From: Jeotgalibaca sp052266715 | GTDB lineage: Bacteria; Bacillota; Bacilli; Lactobacillales; Aerococcaceae | Length of the DNA: 64,000 nucleotides | NCBI GenBank assembly: GCA_052266715.1 | Contig: JBQPRB010000004.1 | Reading direction: 5' to 3' (one strand) | Shown here: positions 23,742 to 32,476 of the stretch, one piece after another | Position numbering within the stretch: position 1 is the first letter of the stretch | Layout: every line of letters starts with the position of its first letter | The notes under the pieces: generated by a model | Told to the model about the DNA's origin: nothing | Database searches by the model: none | Seen by the model: only the letters and a program-made list of their open reading frames with translations | Position numbers and translations under genes: made by a program

Positions 23742-26018
23742 CTATTCTTTTTCAATGGGTGCAAAGGACGCCAATAACCGCTTGATACCGATATCCTTAA
23801 AGGCAATGTCCAATTGCAGTCCGTCGCCCTCGCCTGTGGTTTGAACAACGATCCCCGTTCCCCATTTCTTGTGGGTCGCTTTGTCGCCTACTTTCCAGCC
23901 CAATTTATCAGCCCCACTGTTTCCAGCTTGAGCAACGGTTTGTGTTGTTTCCGGTGCTGCTTGTGGTTGCGAAAAGGCACGGTCATAACGGTCATTTTTC
24001 CACCGTTGGCGGTAAGTGTTGGCAGATGGAACAGATTGTGATTGTACAGTTGTTGCCGCTGATTTACCAGAACCATTTGCGTATTCCAAAACATCAGCAT
24101 CCATCTCTTCCAGGAAACGAGACGGAGGATTATTCTGAGTACGACCATACAATAAACGACTGTATGCATTGGTAATGAATAGTTCCTGCTCCGCACGCGT
24201 AATCCCAACATAAGCTAAGCGACGTTCTTCTTCCATCTCCGATTCTTCCATCAAGGAACGGTAAGATGGGAAAACTCCTTCTTCCACGCCGATAATGAAG
24301 ACGACTGGGAATTCAAGTCCTTTAGCCGCATGCATCGTCATCAATGTCACTTCGGCTTGTGGTTCTTCTTCAACCTGGTCCAAGTCGGAAACCAAGGCCA
24401 AATCAGTCAGGAAGCTTATTAAATCGCTCTCGCCTCCTGATTGCTTGTCAAATTCTTGCGTTACCGAGAGGAATTCATTGATGTTATCGATACGCGTTTC
24501 TGCCTCTAGCGTATTTTCTTGTTTCAAACTTTCAAGGTAACCGGTCTGTTTCAACATTTCTTCTACTATTTCTGTAACAGAGAGGAATTCAACCATCTTC
24601 TGCAAATCGGTCATCATTTTAGCGAATTTACCCGTTTCAGTCGCAGCTTTGCCTGTTAAAGGTGATAAGCTAACATTTTTGGCTGCATCCAGATAGGAAT
24701 AATCATAAATATCTGCGAAATCATACAGTTTTTGCAAACTGACGCCTCCGATTCCACGTTTTGGAACATTGATGATTCGGTTAAAACTTAAATCATCAGC
24801 CGGGTTGGAAATCAGGCGCAAATAGGCCATGACGTCTTTAATCTCTTTACGATCGTAGAACTTACGGCCCCCAACCATTTTGTAACGGATATTTGATTTA
24901 ACCAATGTATCTTCAATGACCCGTGACTGGGCATTCGTCCGGTATAAAATAGCGAAATCACCATATTTCCGTCCTTTATCACGAACTTGTTGCTGCATGG
25001 TACCGACAATGTAACGGGCCTCATCATGTTCAGATTGGGCGCGGTAATACGTGATTTTCTCACCTTCCACATTTTCAGTCCATAACTTTTTATCTTTACG
25101 ATTATTGTTATTTTTAATGACTCCGTTTGCCGCTTTCAGAATCGTCTTAGTAGAACGATAATTTTGTTCCAAAAGGACAACTTGGGCTTTGGGATAATCT
25201 TTTTCAAAATTCATGATATTGGACATATCCGCGCCCCGCCAGCCATAAATGCTTTGATCCGCATCTCCTACCACACAGATGTTTTGGAATTTCTGGGCCA
25301 GTAATTGGACCAATTTGTATTGTGCGTAGTTTGTATCCTGATATTCATCCACATGGATGTAATGGAATTTATTTTGGTAGTACGCCAATGTGTCGGGGTA
25401 ATCTTCAAATAATTGAACGGTCAACATAATTAAGTCATCAAAGTCCATCGATTGCGCATTTTTTAAATGACGTTGGTAGGCCTCATAACACTCAGCCACG
25501 ATATTATCGAAATAATTTCCCGTCATGTTGGCATATTCTTTAGGTGTCAACAATTCATTTTTTGCACCAGAGATTTTGCCAAGAATCGCACGCGGTTCGA
25601 ATTTTTTTGAATCCAGATTTTTGTCCTTGACGATGCGTTTCATCAACGTTTCTGTTTCACTTTGATCGCAAATCGTGAAATTACGGGAATAACCAATCTG
25701 TTCAGCTTCCCGACGTAAAATACGCACACACATCGCGTGGAAAGTGGATACCCACATGTCATTCCCAGCTGTTCCAACAAGACGGGTAACCCGCTCTTTC
25801 ATTTCTTTAGCAGCTTTATTTGTAAAGGTGATGGCTAAAATGTTCCAGGGATTTACGAGTTTTTCTTGCAGTAAATAAGCCATCCGGTGTGTGAGGACGC
25901 GTGTCTTCCCACTTCCGGCTCCGGCCATAATCAATAATGGCCCTTCAGTAGCCAGAACAGCTTCTTTTTGTTTAGGGTTCATACCTTTAAGTAATTTATG
26001 TTCTTGCACATCTGCCAT
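23742..26018 (-). CDS. pcrA: ATP-dependent DNA helicase PcrA (UvrD/Rep family)
   Basis: 758 residues. Superfamily 1A motifs are in order: Walker A AGAGSGKT (32-39), VDEYQDTNYAQY (Walker B), GDADQSIYGWRGAD, EQNYRSTKTIL, TMHAAKGLEFPVVF and YVGITRAEQELFI. The C-terminal tail ends in a tudor-like KVGDKATHKKWGTGIVV domain that binds RNA polymerase in this family. It unwinds DNA 3' to 5' in repair and clears polymerase conflicts. First gene of the pcrA-ligA-camS-gatCAB block, with its own promoter. Confidence 0.98.
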   Translation of the reverse strand: MADVQEHKLLKGMNPKQKEAVLATEGPLLIMAGAGSGKTRVLTHRMAYLLQEKLVNPWNILAITFTNKAAKEMKERVTRLVGTAGNDMWVSTFHAMCVRILRREAEQIGYSRNFTICDQSETETLMKRIVKDKNLDSKKFEPRAILGKISGAKNELLTPKEYANMTGNYFDNIVAECYEAYQRHLKNAQSMDFDDLIMLTVQLFEDYPDTLAYYQNKFHYIHVDEYQDTNYAQYKLVQLLAQKFQNICVVGDADQSIYGWRGADMSNIMNFEKDYPKAQVVLLEQNYRSTKTILKAANGVIKNNNNRKDKKLWTENVEGEKITYYRAQSEHDEARYIVGTMQQQVRDKGRKYGDFAILYRTNAQSRVIEDTLVKSNIRYKMVGGRKFYDRKEIKDVMAYLRLISNPADDLSFNRIINVPKRGIGGVSLQKLYDFADIYDYSYLDAAKNVSLSPLTGKAATETGKFAKMMTDLQKMVEFLSVTEIVEEMLKQTGYLESLKQENTLEAETRIDNINEFLSVTQEFDKQSGGESDLISFLTDLALVSDLDQVEEEPQAEVTLMTMHAAKGLEFPVVFIIGVEEGVFPSYRSLMEESEMEEERRLAYVGITRAEQELFITNAYSRLLYGRTQNNPPSRFLEEMDADVLEYANGSGKSAATTVQSQSVPSANTYRQRWKNDRYDRAFSQPQAAPETTQTVAQAGNSGADKLGWKVGDKATHKKWGTGIVVQTTGEGDGLQLDIAFKDIGIKRLLASFAPIEKE

Positions 26019-26051
26019 CCTTCCTTATTCTCTCCATAAGCATCATGCTCT

Positions 26052-26080
26052 AGTCTATCATTTTACAGCTTCATCATCAA
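26052..26080 (-). promoter_or_regulatory. Promoter of pcrA-ligA-camS
   Basis: -35 TTGATG (26075-26080), 17-bp spacer, -10 TAGACT (26052-26057), about 35 bases before the pcrA ATG. Confidence 0.65.
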
Positions 26081-26134
26081 TGAAACGTATTGAAAATCTT
26101 TGGATTTTAAAGGGTTTTTAAGCTTATTCATGAA

Positions 26135-26172
26135 TAAAAAAATACCCCCTGCCGAAATTGGCAGAGAGTATT
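26135..26172 (-). terminator. Terminator of the PurK-like gene
   Basis: ATACTCTCTGCC / GGCAGGGGGTAT hairpin (G-T pairs) followed by TTTTTTTATT on the minus strand, about 100 bases past the stop. Confidence 0.85.
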
Positions 26173-26273
26173 TAATAATGGTTATTGTGGGAAACCATTG
26201 AAGGGTTTGGGTACCTATAATATAACCCGTACATATTGATTCCGCGTAAAAAGCATGTAAAATTTTTGTAAAT

Positions 26274-27305
26274 TTACTCCGCTTGAAAAGATGCTATCAT
26301 CGTTTCCCATGTTTCATTCATTGCAGTGATTAACCAGCCTGAATCTATGGTTCGTAAATACCATTCACCTTGTACCATGATTTGATTAAACATCAAATCC
26401 TTAGCATGCGGTTTAACTAAATAAGAAACAACGGGTTGGATGAGCTTTACTGGTGGAATTGGCAATCCGCAAATGGCGCGAATAAACAGTTCGTATTGAT
26501 TAATATTCGTCCCATCCAGAGTATAATCCAGTATTTTTTGAACCCCAGTCGTTACTCGTTTTACATAAATCGTACCGACAGCAGTTACCAAAAATTCAGT
26601 GGTGATAATTCCACAAAGAGCCATTGCCTCAGTTATGCTTTTACCAATCGCTACAAGTGCTTGACTCATCTCTGGTTCAATTTGAGCAGGGGCAATAATT
26701 CCTTGCAGATGATGTTTTTGATAAATTGTTTCAACAACCGGAAAAGCTTCGAGTTGCCCATTTTTGCCGCTGACGAAGGAGACCGCCAGTTCTTGGTCAT
26801 AGGGAACCCAAGCATCCAGGATACACGTGCCGGTGCGTAATAATGGCTCGGTTTTCCCAAAATCTTCCTCGCTATAAAGCATCACGTTACTGGGCTGATT
26901 CTTTTCTACCCGGATTGGTTTTAAAACACAAGGAAAACCAATGCTTCCGATGGCGTCTTTTAAATCTTCGACAGACGTAATGGTGGCGTAAGGAACGACA
27001 TTAATATTCAATGATTCCAAAAACACTTTTTCAATCAAACGGTCTTGCGTAACGGAAATCGCTTCAGATAGTTGGGGGATTTCTATATACTTTTGCAGAG
27101 CCTCAAGCTCATCAGTCTCGACCGTTTCGGATTCAAAGACCAAGAGATTCGCTTTGTTTGCAAAATCCAATAGGTCCGCATCTTTTTCATTTGAAAAAAG
27201 TGCAGTAAGGTAGCCGCGTTCTTCCGCTGCTACTTGAAGACGTTCTGTCATCTTCCCTTTGCCTATGATGCCTATCGTTTGTCCAGGTAGATTAATTGTT
27301 ACCAT
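26274..27305 (-). CDS. PurK-like ATP-grasp protein without the PurK active-site loop
   Basis: 343 residues with the N-terminal pre-ATP-grasp domain (TIGIIGKGKMTERLQVAA), an ATP-grasp core (SIGFPCVLKPIRVEK, then DQELAVSFVSGKNGQLEAFP) and a C-terminal PurK-type domain. The layout is that of N5-carboxyaminoimidazole ribonucleotide synthetase. However the family loop NEIAPRPHNSGH is replaced by VKRVTTGVQKILDYTLDG, so the ATP and AIR contacts are lost. No pur genes are near. It is probably a paralog with another substrate or a regulatory role. AAGGTGGTAAGGCA precedes the ATG. Confidence 0.8.
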   Translation of the reverse strand: MVTINLPGQTIGIIGKGKMTERLQVAAEERGYLTALFSNEKDADLLDFANKANLLVFESETVETDELEALQKYIEIPQLSEAISVTQDRLIEKVFLESLNINVVPYATITSVEDLKDAIGSIGFPCVLKPIRVEKNQPSNVMLYSEEDFGKTEPLLRTGTCILDAWVPYDQELAVSFVSGKNGQLEAFPVVETIYQKHHLQGIIAPAQIEPEMSQALVAIGKSITEAMALCGIITTEFLVTAVGTIYVKRVTTGVQKILDYTLDGTNINQYELFIRAICGLPIPPVKLIQPVVSYLVKPHAKDLMFNQIMVQGEWYLRTIDSGWLITAMNETWETMIASFQAE

Positions 27306-27335
27306 TGCCTTACCACCTTATTTTACCGTTCCGGG

Positions 27336-27971
27336 TTATCTTGGAACATCATATTTATAGAGTTCATAACGTTCAATAATTTCAACCAGTTTTTGCGGAT
27401 AATCAGGGTCCGTTGCATAGCCCGACTGTCGTAACGCTTGGGAAGCTTCTTGATAAGTCTGGGCTTCAATAACTGGATGATACAACTCAGGATTCCAGTC
27501 GGTTCCCTCTACCATCAACTTTGCATGATCTTCGATGGATTCCGTCACATCAGGGTATACCTTAAAATAATCAGAAATAATGACCCACTCACCATCTGTA
27601 AACTCACTCGTTTCCATTAATACGGCATTATTTATATCACTGGTTTTTCTGCCGTAAAGATTGTTGTATTTCGCTGCCAGTTCACTTTCGCCCCAATCCG
27701 ATTCTAAAATTGCTTGGGCAATACTGACACTGGGCCTGATACCGTAAATTTCATACATCGTTTGCGATACCGGCAAAATCAGTTGGATGAATGCTTGTTC
27801 CTTCTCGAGCGTCAAGGCTTCTGGATGCGCCCCGTTTGAAGAAGAGTAGCTCTCATTAATTGAATATCCCGCCATAAAAATCACGGTACAGGCAAATAAG
27901 AAACCAATTACCTTTTGTTTTATTTGTCGTACTCTTCGTTTTGACTGTTTATTCCATTTCATTATCGCCAT
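27336..27971 (-). CDS. GH73 N-acetylglucosaminidase, membrane-anchored
   Basis: 211 residues from ATG 27971 (MAIMKWNKQ), chosen because GGGGGAG is six bases upstream. A basic stretch and a signal-anchor (VIGFLFACTVIFMAGYSI, about 20-38) precede a glucosaminidase (GH73) domain: ILPVSQTMYEIYGIRPSVSI, AQAILESDWGESELA with the catalytic Glu, YNNLYGRK and the late LRQSGYATDPDYPQKLVEII. Such enzymes cleave peptidoglycan glycan strands. Only five residues' worth of bases separate it from the VanY-type gene, so the two are an operon of wall hydrolases. Confidence 0.9.
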   Translation of the reverse strand: MAIMKWNKQSKRRVRQIKQKVIGFLFACTVIFMAGYSINESYSSSNGAHPEALTLEKEQAFIQLILPVSQTMYEIYGIRPSVSIAQAILESDWGESELAAKYNNLYGRKTSDINNAVLMETSEFTDGEWVIISDYFKVYPDVTESIEDHAKLMVEGTDWNPELYHPVIEAQTYQEASQALRQSGYATDPDYPQKLVEIIERYELYKYDVPR

Positions 27972-27993
27972 TCTCTGCTCCCCCAACAATGAG

Positions 27994-28872
27994 CTATTCT
28001 GATAGTTCGCTTATTTGCTGACGAATCGCTTCGTTATTCTTCAAAATTGCAATATATTCTTCCAGTGCTAAATCGTTCTCAGTTATATATTGCGCATTTT
28101 CTTGCCCGACATAACGAAAATGCCAAGATTCATAATTCACATCAATAATGCCTTCTTTACCTCGTGGATACCGTAAAATAAAACCATAATCAGATGCATT
28201 TTGGTGTAGCCATTGTCCTTCCTGTGTATTTTCAAACTCGGTAATGAGTCCGTTCTCCAGATGGTGGATACTTGGCTCTGTAATATCAAGAGCCAATCCC
28301 GTCATATGCTCACTTGTTCCAGGAACAGCAATAAAATCTTCAGTCATTGCCTGCGCATCTGCTTCAGAATAGCCATTATTAATATGGCCATTGTAAACAT
28401 TATTGTATATTTGTTCTTGGTATGCATAAGAGCGATAACCTGATTCAAAAATAAACTGTAGGCCTTGTGCCTCGCCATCTGCAATCATTCGTTCGAAATC
28501 TTCGGCCACACGCGCATCCATCACTTCACCACTCGAAGCGGTATAAGGTTCGAAATCAAGATCTTCCGTTAGTTGATTGGCTTGATTGACTAAAATCAAA
28601 TTCCAATCCGAAGAATGGACATCCGGTGTTTTAACTAATTTGCTTTCCAAAGCTTCTATTTCACTTGCCTTGGGGTTTTCAGAAGATTCGGTTACTTGTG
28701 AACCCGGTAATGATTCAGAATGTGACTCCAATTGGCTGATAATTTCGGACGAAGATTCTTGCTTGTCAGGTGTGTTTGACACCAGACCACAAGCACTCAA
28801 ACTAAAGATAGTAAAACCTGAAAGAGCCAACGTTGCAAGTATTTTTTTATTTTTCGAATTATTGTTCATCAT
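27994..28872 (-). CDS. VanY-type D,D-carboxypeptidase lipoprotein (M15B)
   Basis: 292 residues. Lipobox LSAC (Cys28), then a Ser/Glu-rich linker and a M15 peptidase domain. The zinc site is complete: H189 and D196 in SEHMTGLALDI, E248 and H251 in YESWHFRYVG; the substrate-side FESGYRSYAYQEQIY is also present. It removes the terminal D-Ala from peptidoglycan stem peptides on the outer face of the membrane. First gene of a unit with the glucosaminidase. No vanRS-like genes are adjacent, so it is housekeeping rather than resistance. Confidence 0.93.
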   Translation of the reverse strand: MMNNNSKNKKILATLALSGFTIFSLSACGLVSNTPDKQESSSEIISQLESHSESLPGSQVTESSENPKASEIEALESKLVKTPDVHSSDWNLILVNQANQLTEDLDFEPYTASSGEVMDARVAEDFERMIADGEAQGLQFIFESGYRSYAYQEQIYNNVYNGHINNGYSEADAQAMTEDFIAVPGTSEHMTGLALDITEPSIHHLENGLITEFENTQEGQWLHQNASDYGFILRYPRGKEGIIDVNYESWHFRYVGQENAQYITENDLALEEYIAILKNNEAIRQQISELSE

Positions 28873-28953
28873 TATAAAAGAGACCTTTCTTGGACAGAAT
28901 TTTCATTCCCTATCTTATCACAAAACATAGTCACTCATTTAGTATTTATTTTT

Positions 28954-29487
28954 TTACTTCATTGCTTCGATACTGTCTGGGTCGTTCTCTGCCATCCATT
29001 CCAACAAATCCACTTTTTGTGATTCGATTTGGTAACGGATGACACTTGGTAGACGTAAATCCAGAATATCCTTGTAACTCCAGAAATCATAACTTGCTTC
29101 TAGACGTAAAGTCGTGGTTGCCGGTTTACGGTGACCTTCATCATGCTCATGATTTTCACTACTTTTCCAAGTAATGGTTGCCAAGCCAGTTTGCAGCCAT
29201 TTTTTAGCCACTTGATATTTCAAAAATTGATACTCACGGACAGGATTCTCAGAAACCTCCGGCAAAATATCTGCATTGCGGGAGACTTTTTGTACGAGCA
29301 TCCACTCGTAGTCTGTAAACAGACGCGAAACAATATTCATATTGTCCGGCCTCAAACCGTGCTCACCTTTTTTCCATCGATCCCAACTTTGAGAAGAAAT
29401 ACCTAATTGACCAGAATAAAATGCTTTTTCGCTCACATACTGTTCTTTAATTGCGTGTAAAACAATTGCTGTTAGTGCTTGATTCAT
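28954..29487 (-). CDS. Protein with N-terminal XRE-like helix-turn-helix, unknown function
   Basis: 177 residues. Residues about 15-60 (VSEKAFYSGQLGISSQSWDRWKKGEHGL, seen in parts) look like a Cro/XRE helix-turn-helix. The rest (REYQFLKYQVAKKW, LRLEASYDFWSYKDILDLR) is a mixed fold I do not recognise; similar proteins occur in Lactobacillales as hypothetical. AAAGGAGG lies before the ATG. A TATAAT and an inverted repeat TACAC-N7-GTGTA sit in the promoter region, so it may repress itself. Confidence 0.7.
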   Translation of the reverse strand: MNQALTAIVLHAIKEQYVSEKAFYSGQLGISSQSWDRWKKGEHGLRPDNMNIVSRLFTDYEWMLVQKVSRNADILPEVSENPVREYQFLKYQVAKKWLQTGLATITWKSSENHEHDEGHRKPATTTLRLEASYDFWSYKDILDLRLPSVIRYQIESQKVDLLEWMAENDPDSIEAMK

Positions 29488-29522
29488 GAGAAAGCCTCCT
29501 TTAGTCTAAGATAGTTCTATTA

Positions 29523-29539
29523 TACACTTAATACGTGTA
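29523..29539. repeat. Possible operator of the XRE-like gene
   Basis: TACACTTAATACGTGTA, 5-bp arms, abutting the minus-strand -10 TATAAT at about 29520. Two half sites fit autoregulation, but this is suggestive only. Confidence 0.35.
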
Positions 29540-29605
29540 ACACAACACTATAATATAGCTTTATACAAAAAAAAGTAAAGGGTTTTCTATGACTAAAAAA
29601 AGGGG

Positions 29606-29640
29606 CAAAAAAAGCTTGGTGCACCCATGCACCAAGCTTC
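29606..29640 (-). terminator. Terminator of the papain-like hydrolase gene
   Basis: Perfect 12-bp stem AAGCTTGGTGCA / TGCACCAAGCTT, loop CCCA, then TTTTTTTGCC on the minus strand. Confidence 0.93.
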
Positions 29641-30192
29641 TTATATTGTTGCTAACCATATTCCTTTAGTCATTTGGATGTATTCATAAACAGTACCCTC
29701 AAAGATAAGCTCTAATGGCAAGGCGTCTATCAAATCATAAGGCGCGATAAAGGACAAAGGCTTTGAAGGAAAAAATACGCCCCCTTCAGTCAAGGTAGTG
29801 GCAACGAATTCTGAACAGAAATAATGGTATTCCCTTTGCCATTCAATTTCCAAATTTGCTGCAACCAAGCCTAAAAAGTTATATTTCATTTCATTCTCTT
29901 GTTGTTTTGTCTTTTCGATAAACCGGATCATTTTATTTTTTTGTTCATCAGTCACGATCAATGAATAAAGCGCACAATCGCTGGACATGAAAAAGTCAGA
30001 ATGGACATCCTCCTGTACAAATCCTCCGTTAAGAGGATTCCATGGCTGCTTCCGCCCAAAACTGTAGGTCTGATCTAGCTCTAAATCAAACGCTAAAGAA
30101 CAATGGTTGTATTTTTGTTTAGTGAATTGTTTAATCGTCTGCGACAACAGGCTCCCCGTGTCCGTCAAAAGTAAATAGATCTTTGTTTCCAT
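29641..30192 (-). CDS. Permuted papain-like (YiiX/NlpC-type) hydrolase candidate
   Basis: 183 residues from the ATG of METKIYLLLTDTG; an upstream GTG in frame (30201) is possible. The layout is that of permuted papain-like amidases: a His in KYNHCSLAFDLELDQTYSFG near residue 30 and a catalytic Cys in the late YHYFCSEFVATTL. Such proteins hydrolyse peptide or lipid amide bonds; this one has no signal peptide, so it acts in the cytoplasm or on a phage/wall substrate inside the cell. Single gene with its own terminator. Function unknown. Confidence 0.75.
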   Translation of the reverse strand: METKIYLLLTDTGSLLSQTIKQFTKQKYNHCSLAFDLELDQTYSFGRKQPWNPLNGGFVQEDVHSDFFMSSDCALYSLIVTDEQKNKMIRFIEKTKQQENEMKYNFLGLVAANLEIEWQREYHYFCSEFVATTLTEGGVFFPSKPLSFIAPYDLIDALPLELIFEGTVYEYIQMTKGIWLATI

Positions 30193-30304
30193 CGTACCCA
30201 CATCTCATTTCCCAGTTCATAGAGTAAGCTTCTAGTTTACCTTATCACAAGGAAATAGCCAATCCTTCTTTCGAGAGAATAGATGAATACTTTGATTATG
30301 TATA

Positions 30305-30332
30305 CAAAAAAACCAAGCAGGCGCCTGGCTTC
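30305..30332 (-). terminator. Terminator of the liv-CBS operon
   Basis: AAGCCAGGCGCCTGCTTGG self-complementary segment followed by TTTTTTTGTATA on the minus strand, just after the CBS-protein stop. Confidence 0.75.
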
Positions 30333-30338
30333 TTTGCA

Positions 30339-30992
30339 CTATTTGACTTGATTATCTTTATACATAATGGAACCCACTTCAAACCCTTGCGCTTCTAAAT
30401 GGGATTTAATACCATCAACATCCGTACTATCAACTTGGATAACCACTTGTATGCGATCTTTGCGATAGACCGCAATTTGCTGGATATTAATTTCTGCTTC
30501 CGCAAAGAAGTCTGTGACTTCCTCCAAAACACCTTTACGGTCTTCGGGAATATTGATGACTACACGAACGCCAGGTGTATAGAAGCCAAGAACATCAACA
30601 AAAGCATCCAAAATATCTTTTTCGGTAATAATGCCGACCAAGTTATTTTCTCCTTCAACAACCGGCAAAACACTAATCGCATTTTTCCGCATGCTAACGG
30701 CCGCTTCTTCCAACAAAGCATCTTTATGTATCGTAATTACGTTCTTTTCCATGATATCCTTGGCGCTCGTTCTATTCAACAAATACGTTACTTCACGCAT
30801 ATCCAAACTTGTCATGGTTGATGGTGTATTACGGCTAACGATTCCCTCAGTGACCAAACCGATCAAGCGATTCCCTTCAACAACAGGCAGACGGTGAATG
30901 TTGTGCTTTTTCATTAAATCAAGTGCATCCAAAATTTTTGTACCTGGATCAATCGTTATTAAATCTTTTGACATATAGCTATTTACATCCAT
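30339..30992 (-). CDS. CBS-pair and ACT-domain protein (AcuB-like)
   Basis: 217 residues. Two CBS motifs fill residues 1-125 (MSKDLITIDPGTKILDALDL, HRLPVVEGNRLIGLVTE, then DIMEKNVITIHKDALLEEAA, SVLPVVEGENNLVGIITEKD). An ACT-like domain follows (GVRVVINIPEDRKGVLEEV, NIQQIAVYRKDRIQVVIQV). CBS pairs usually bind adenosine nucleotides and ACT domains amino acids. It is three bases after livF, so it is the last gene of the branched-chain amino acid uptake operon. A sensor linking amino acid and energy state is plausible; AcuB itself has no firm biochemical role. Confidence 0.9.
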   Translation of the reverse strand: MDVNSYMSKDLITIDPGTKILDALDLMKKHNIHRLPVVEGNRLIGLVTEGIVSRNTPSTMTSLDMREVTYLLNRTSAKDIMEKNVITIHKDALLEEAAVSMRKNAISVLPVVEGENNLVGIITEKDILDAFVDVLGFYTPGVRVVINIPEDRKGVLEEVTDFFAEAEINIQQIAVYRKDRIQVVIQVDSTDVDGIKSHLEAQGFEVGSIMYKDNQVK

Positions 30993-30995
30993 GCA

Positions 30996-31700
30996 TTACC
31001 CTCCTAGATAGGCTTTTTGAACTGCATCACTTTGCAATAACTTCTCACCTGTATCGGTTAGGACAACTTTACCCGTTTCCAAAACATAGCCGCGATCAGA
31101 AATTTGCAAAGCAACTTTAGCATTTTGTTCAATCAACAAAATAGTCGTTCCTTGTTTTTGAATATCTTGAATAATACGGAAAATCTCTTTAATAAAGATT
31201 GGGGCCAATCCCATTGAAGGCTCATCCAGTAACAACAATTTCGGTTTGGACATCAATGCCCGCCCCATTGCCAACATTTGTTGTTCACCACCAGAAAGAG
31301 TGGCCGCGTCTTGATTTTTACGTTCTGCCAAAATGGGGAATCGTTCAAAAACATGTTCCAGATCCGCGTTGATATTTGCTTTGTCTTTCCGCGTAAAACT
31401 ACCCAGATCCAAGTTTTCTTGAACCGTTAGGCCCTTGAAAACATGACGTCCTTCCGGAACCTGAATCAATCCTTTTTCAACGATTTTCCGTGGTGCATCC
31501 TTAGCAATGTCGGTTCCCAGATATTCGATCTGACCGGAAGCCGGACGTACAAGTCCGGAAATAGTTCGCAAGATTGTTGTTTTCCCAGCGCCATTGGCAC
31601 CGATGAGTGAAACAATTTCTCCTTCATTAACCTCAAAAGAGATATCTTTCACGGCTTGAATCATGCCATAATTGACAGATAGATTTTTAACTTTCAGCAT
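30996..31700 (-). CDS. livF: Branched-chain amino acid ABC transporter, ATPase LivF
   Basis: 234 residues. Walker A GANGAGKTT near residue 36, signature LSGGEQQMLAMGRAL, Walker B LLLLDEPSMGL, and the LivF-type QVPEGRHVFKGLTVQENL. With LivG it powers uptake through LivHM. Ribosome site overlaps the livG end by two bases. Confidence 0.96.
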   Translation of the reverse strand: MLKVKNLSVNYGMIQAVKDISFEVNEGEIVSLIGANGAGKTTILRTISGLVRPASGQIEYLGTDIAKDAPRKIVEKGLIQVPEGRHVFKGLTVQENLDLGSFTRKDKANINADLEHVFERFPILAERKNQDAATLSGGEQQMLAMGRALMSKPKLLLLDEPSMGLAPIFIKEIFRIIQDIQKQGTTILLIEQNAKVALQISDRGYVLETGKVVLTDTGEKLLQSDAVQKAYLGG

Positions 31701-31702
31701 GA

Positions 31703-32476
31703 TTACTCGCCTCCCAAGTATGCTTTAATAACAGCTGGATTTTTTTGGATTTCTTCAGGTGTACCTTCCGCAATTAAACGGCCGTACTCCAAACAATAGA
31801 TACGTTCGCAAACATTCATAACCAATGACATATCGTGTTCGATTAAAACGACAGTGATTTTGAATTGCTGTTGAATCTGTTTAATTAGTCCTGTTAACTC
31901 TGCTGTTTCCTGTGGATTCATTCCCGCAGCCGGTTCATCTAAAAACAGGATTTTCGGTTGTGTTGCCAAGGCCCGTACTATTTCCAAACGACGTTGTTCA
32001 CCGTAAGGCAGATTACGTGCCAATGTTTCCAATTTATTTTCAAGATTAAAAATTTTAAGAAGTTCTACTGCCTCTTCACGTAATTTGCGATCATTATCAT
32101 AATATTTGGGAGTACGGAAGATACTGTGCAGCGTTCCGATACCACTTTTACTATGCAAAGCAATCATAACATTTTCGATAACCGTCAAATCTTTAAACAA
32201 ACGAATATTCTGGAAAGTCCGTGCTAATCCTAAGTCTGTTATGACATAAGGTTTTTTTCCATTTAATTTGGTTTTTACTCCATCTGTTTCCAGGAGAATA
32301 TCCCCTTCAGATGGAACATAAACACCCGTTAAAAGGTTGAAAAACGTTGTTTTACCAGCACCATTCGGTCCAATCAAACCAACTAATTCATTACTTTCAA
32401 GGTGGAAATTGACGTTAGAAAGAGCCGCAAGACCACCAAAGTTTTTAGTTAAATCTGTCACTTCCAATAAACTCAT
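31703..32476 (-). CDS. livG: Branched-chain amino acid ABC transporter, ATPase LivG
   Basis: 257 residues. Walker A GPNGAGKTT near residue 38, the LivG-type insertion GLARTFQNIRLF, LPYGEQRRLEIVRAL and Walker B ILFLDEPAAGMNP. Overlaps livM by four bases (ATGA). Confidence 0.96.
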   Translation of the reverse strand: MSLLEVTDLTKNFGGLAALSNVNFHLESNELVGLIGPNGAGKTTFFNLLTGVYVPSEGDILLETDGVKTKLNGKKPYVITDLGLARTFQNIRLFKDLTVIENVMIALHSKSGIGTLHSIFRTPKYYDNDRKLREEAVELLKIFNLENKLETLARNLPYGEQRRLEIVRALATQPKILFLDEPAAGMNPQETAELTGLIKQIQQQFKITVVLIEHDMSLVMNVCERIYCLEYGRLIAEGTPEEIQKNPAVIKAYLGGE

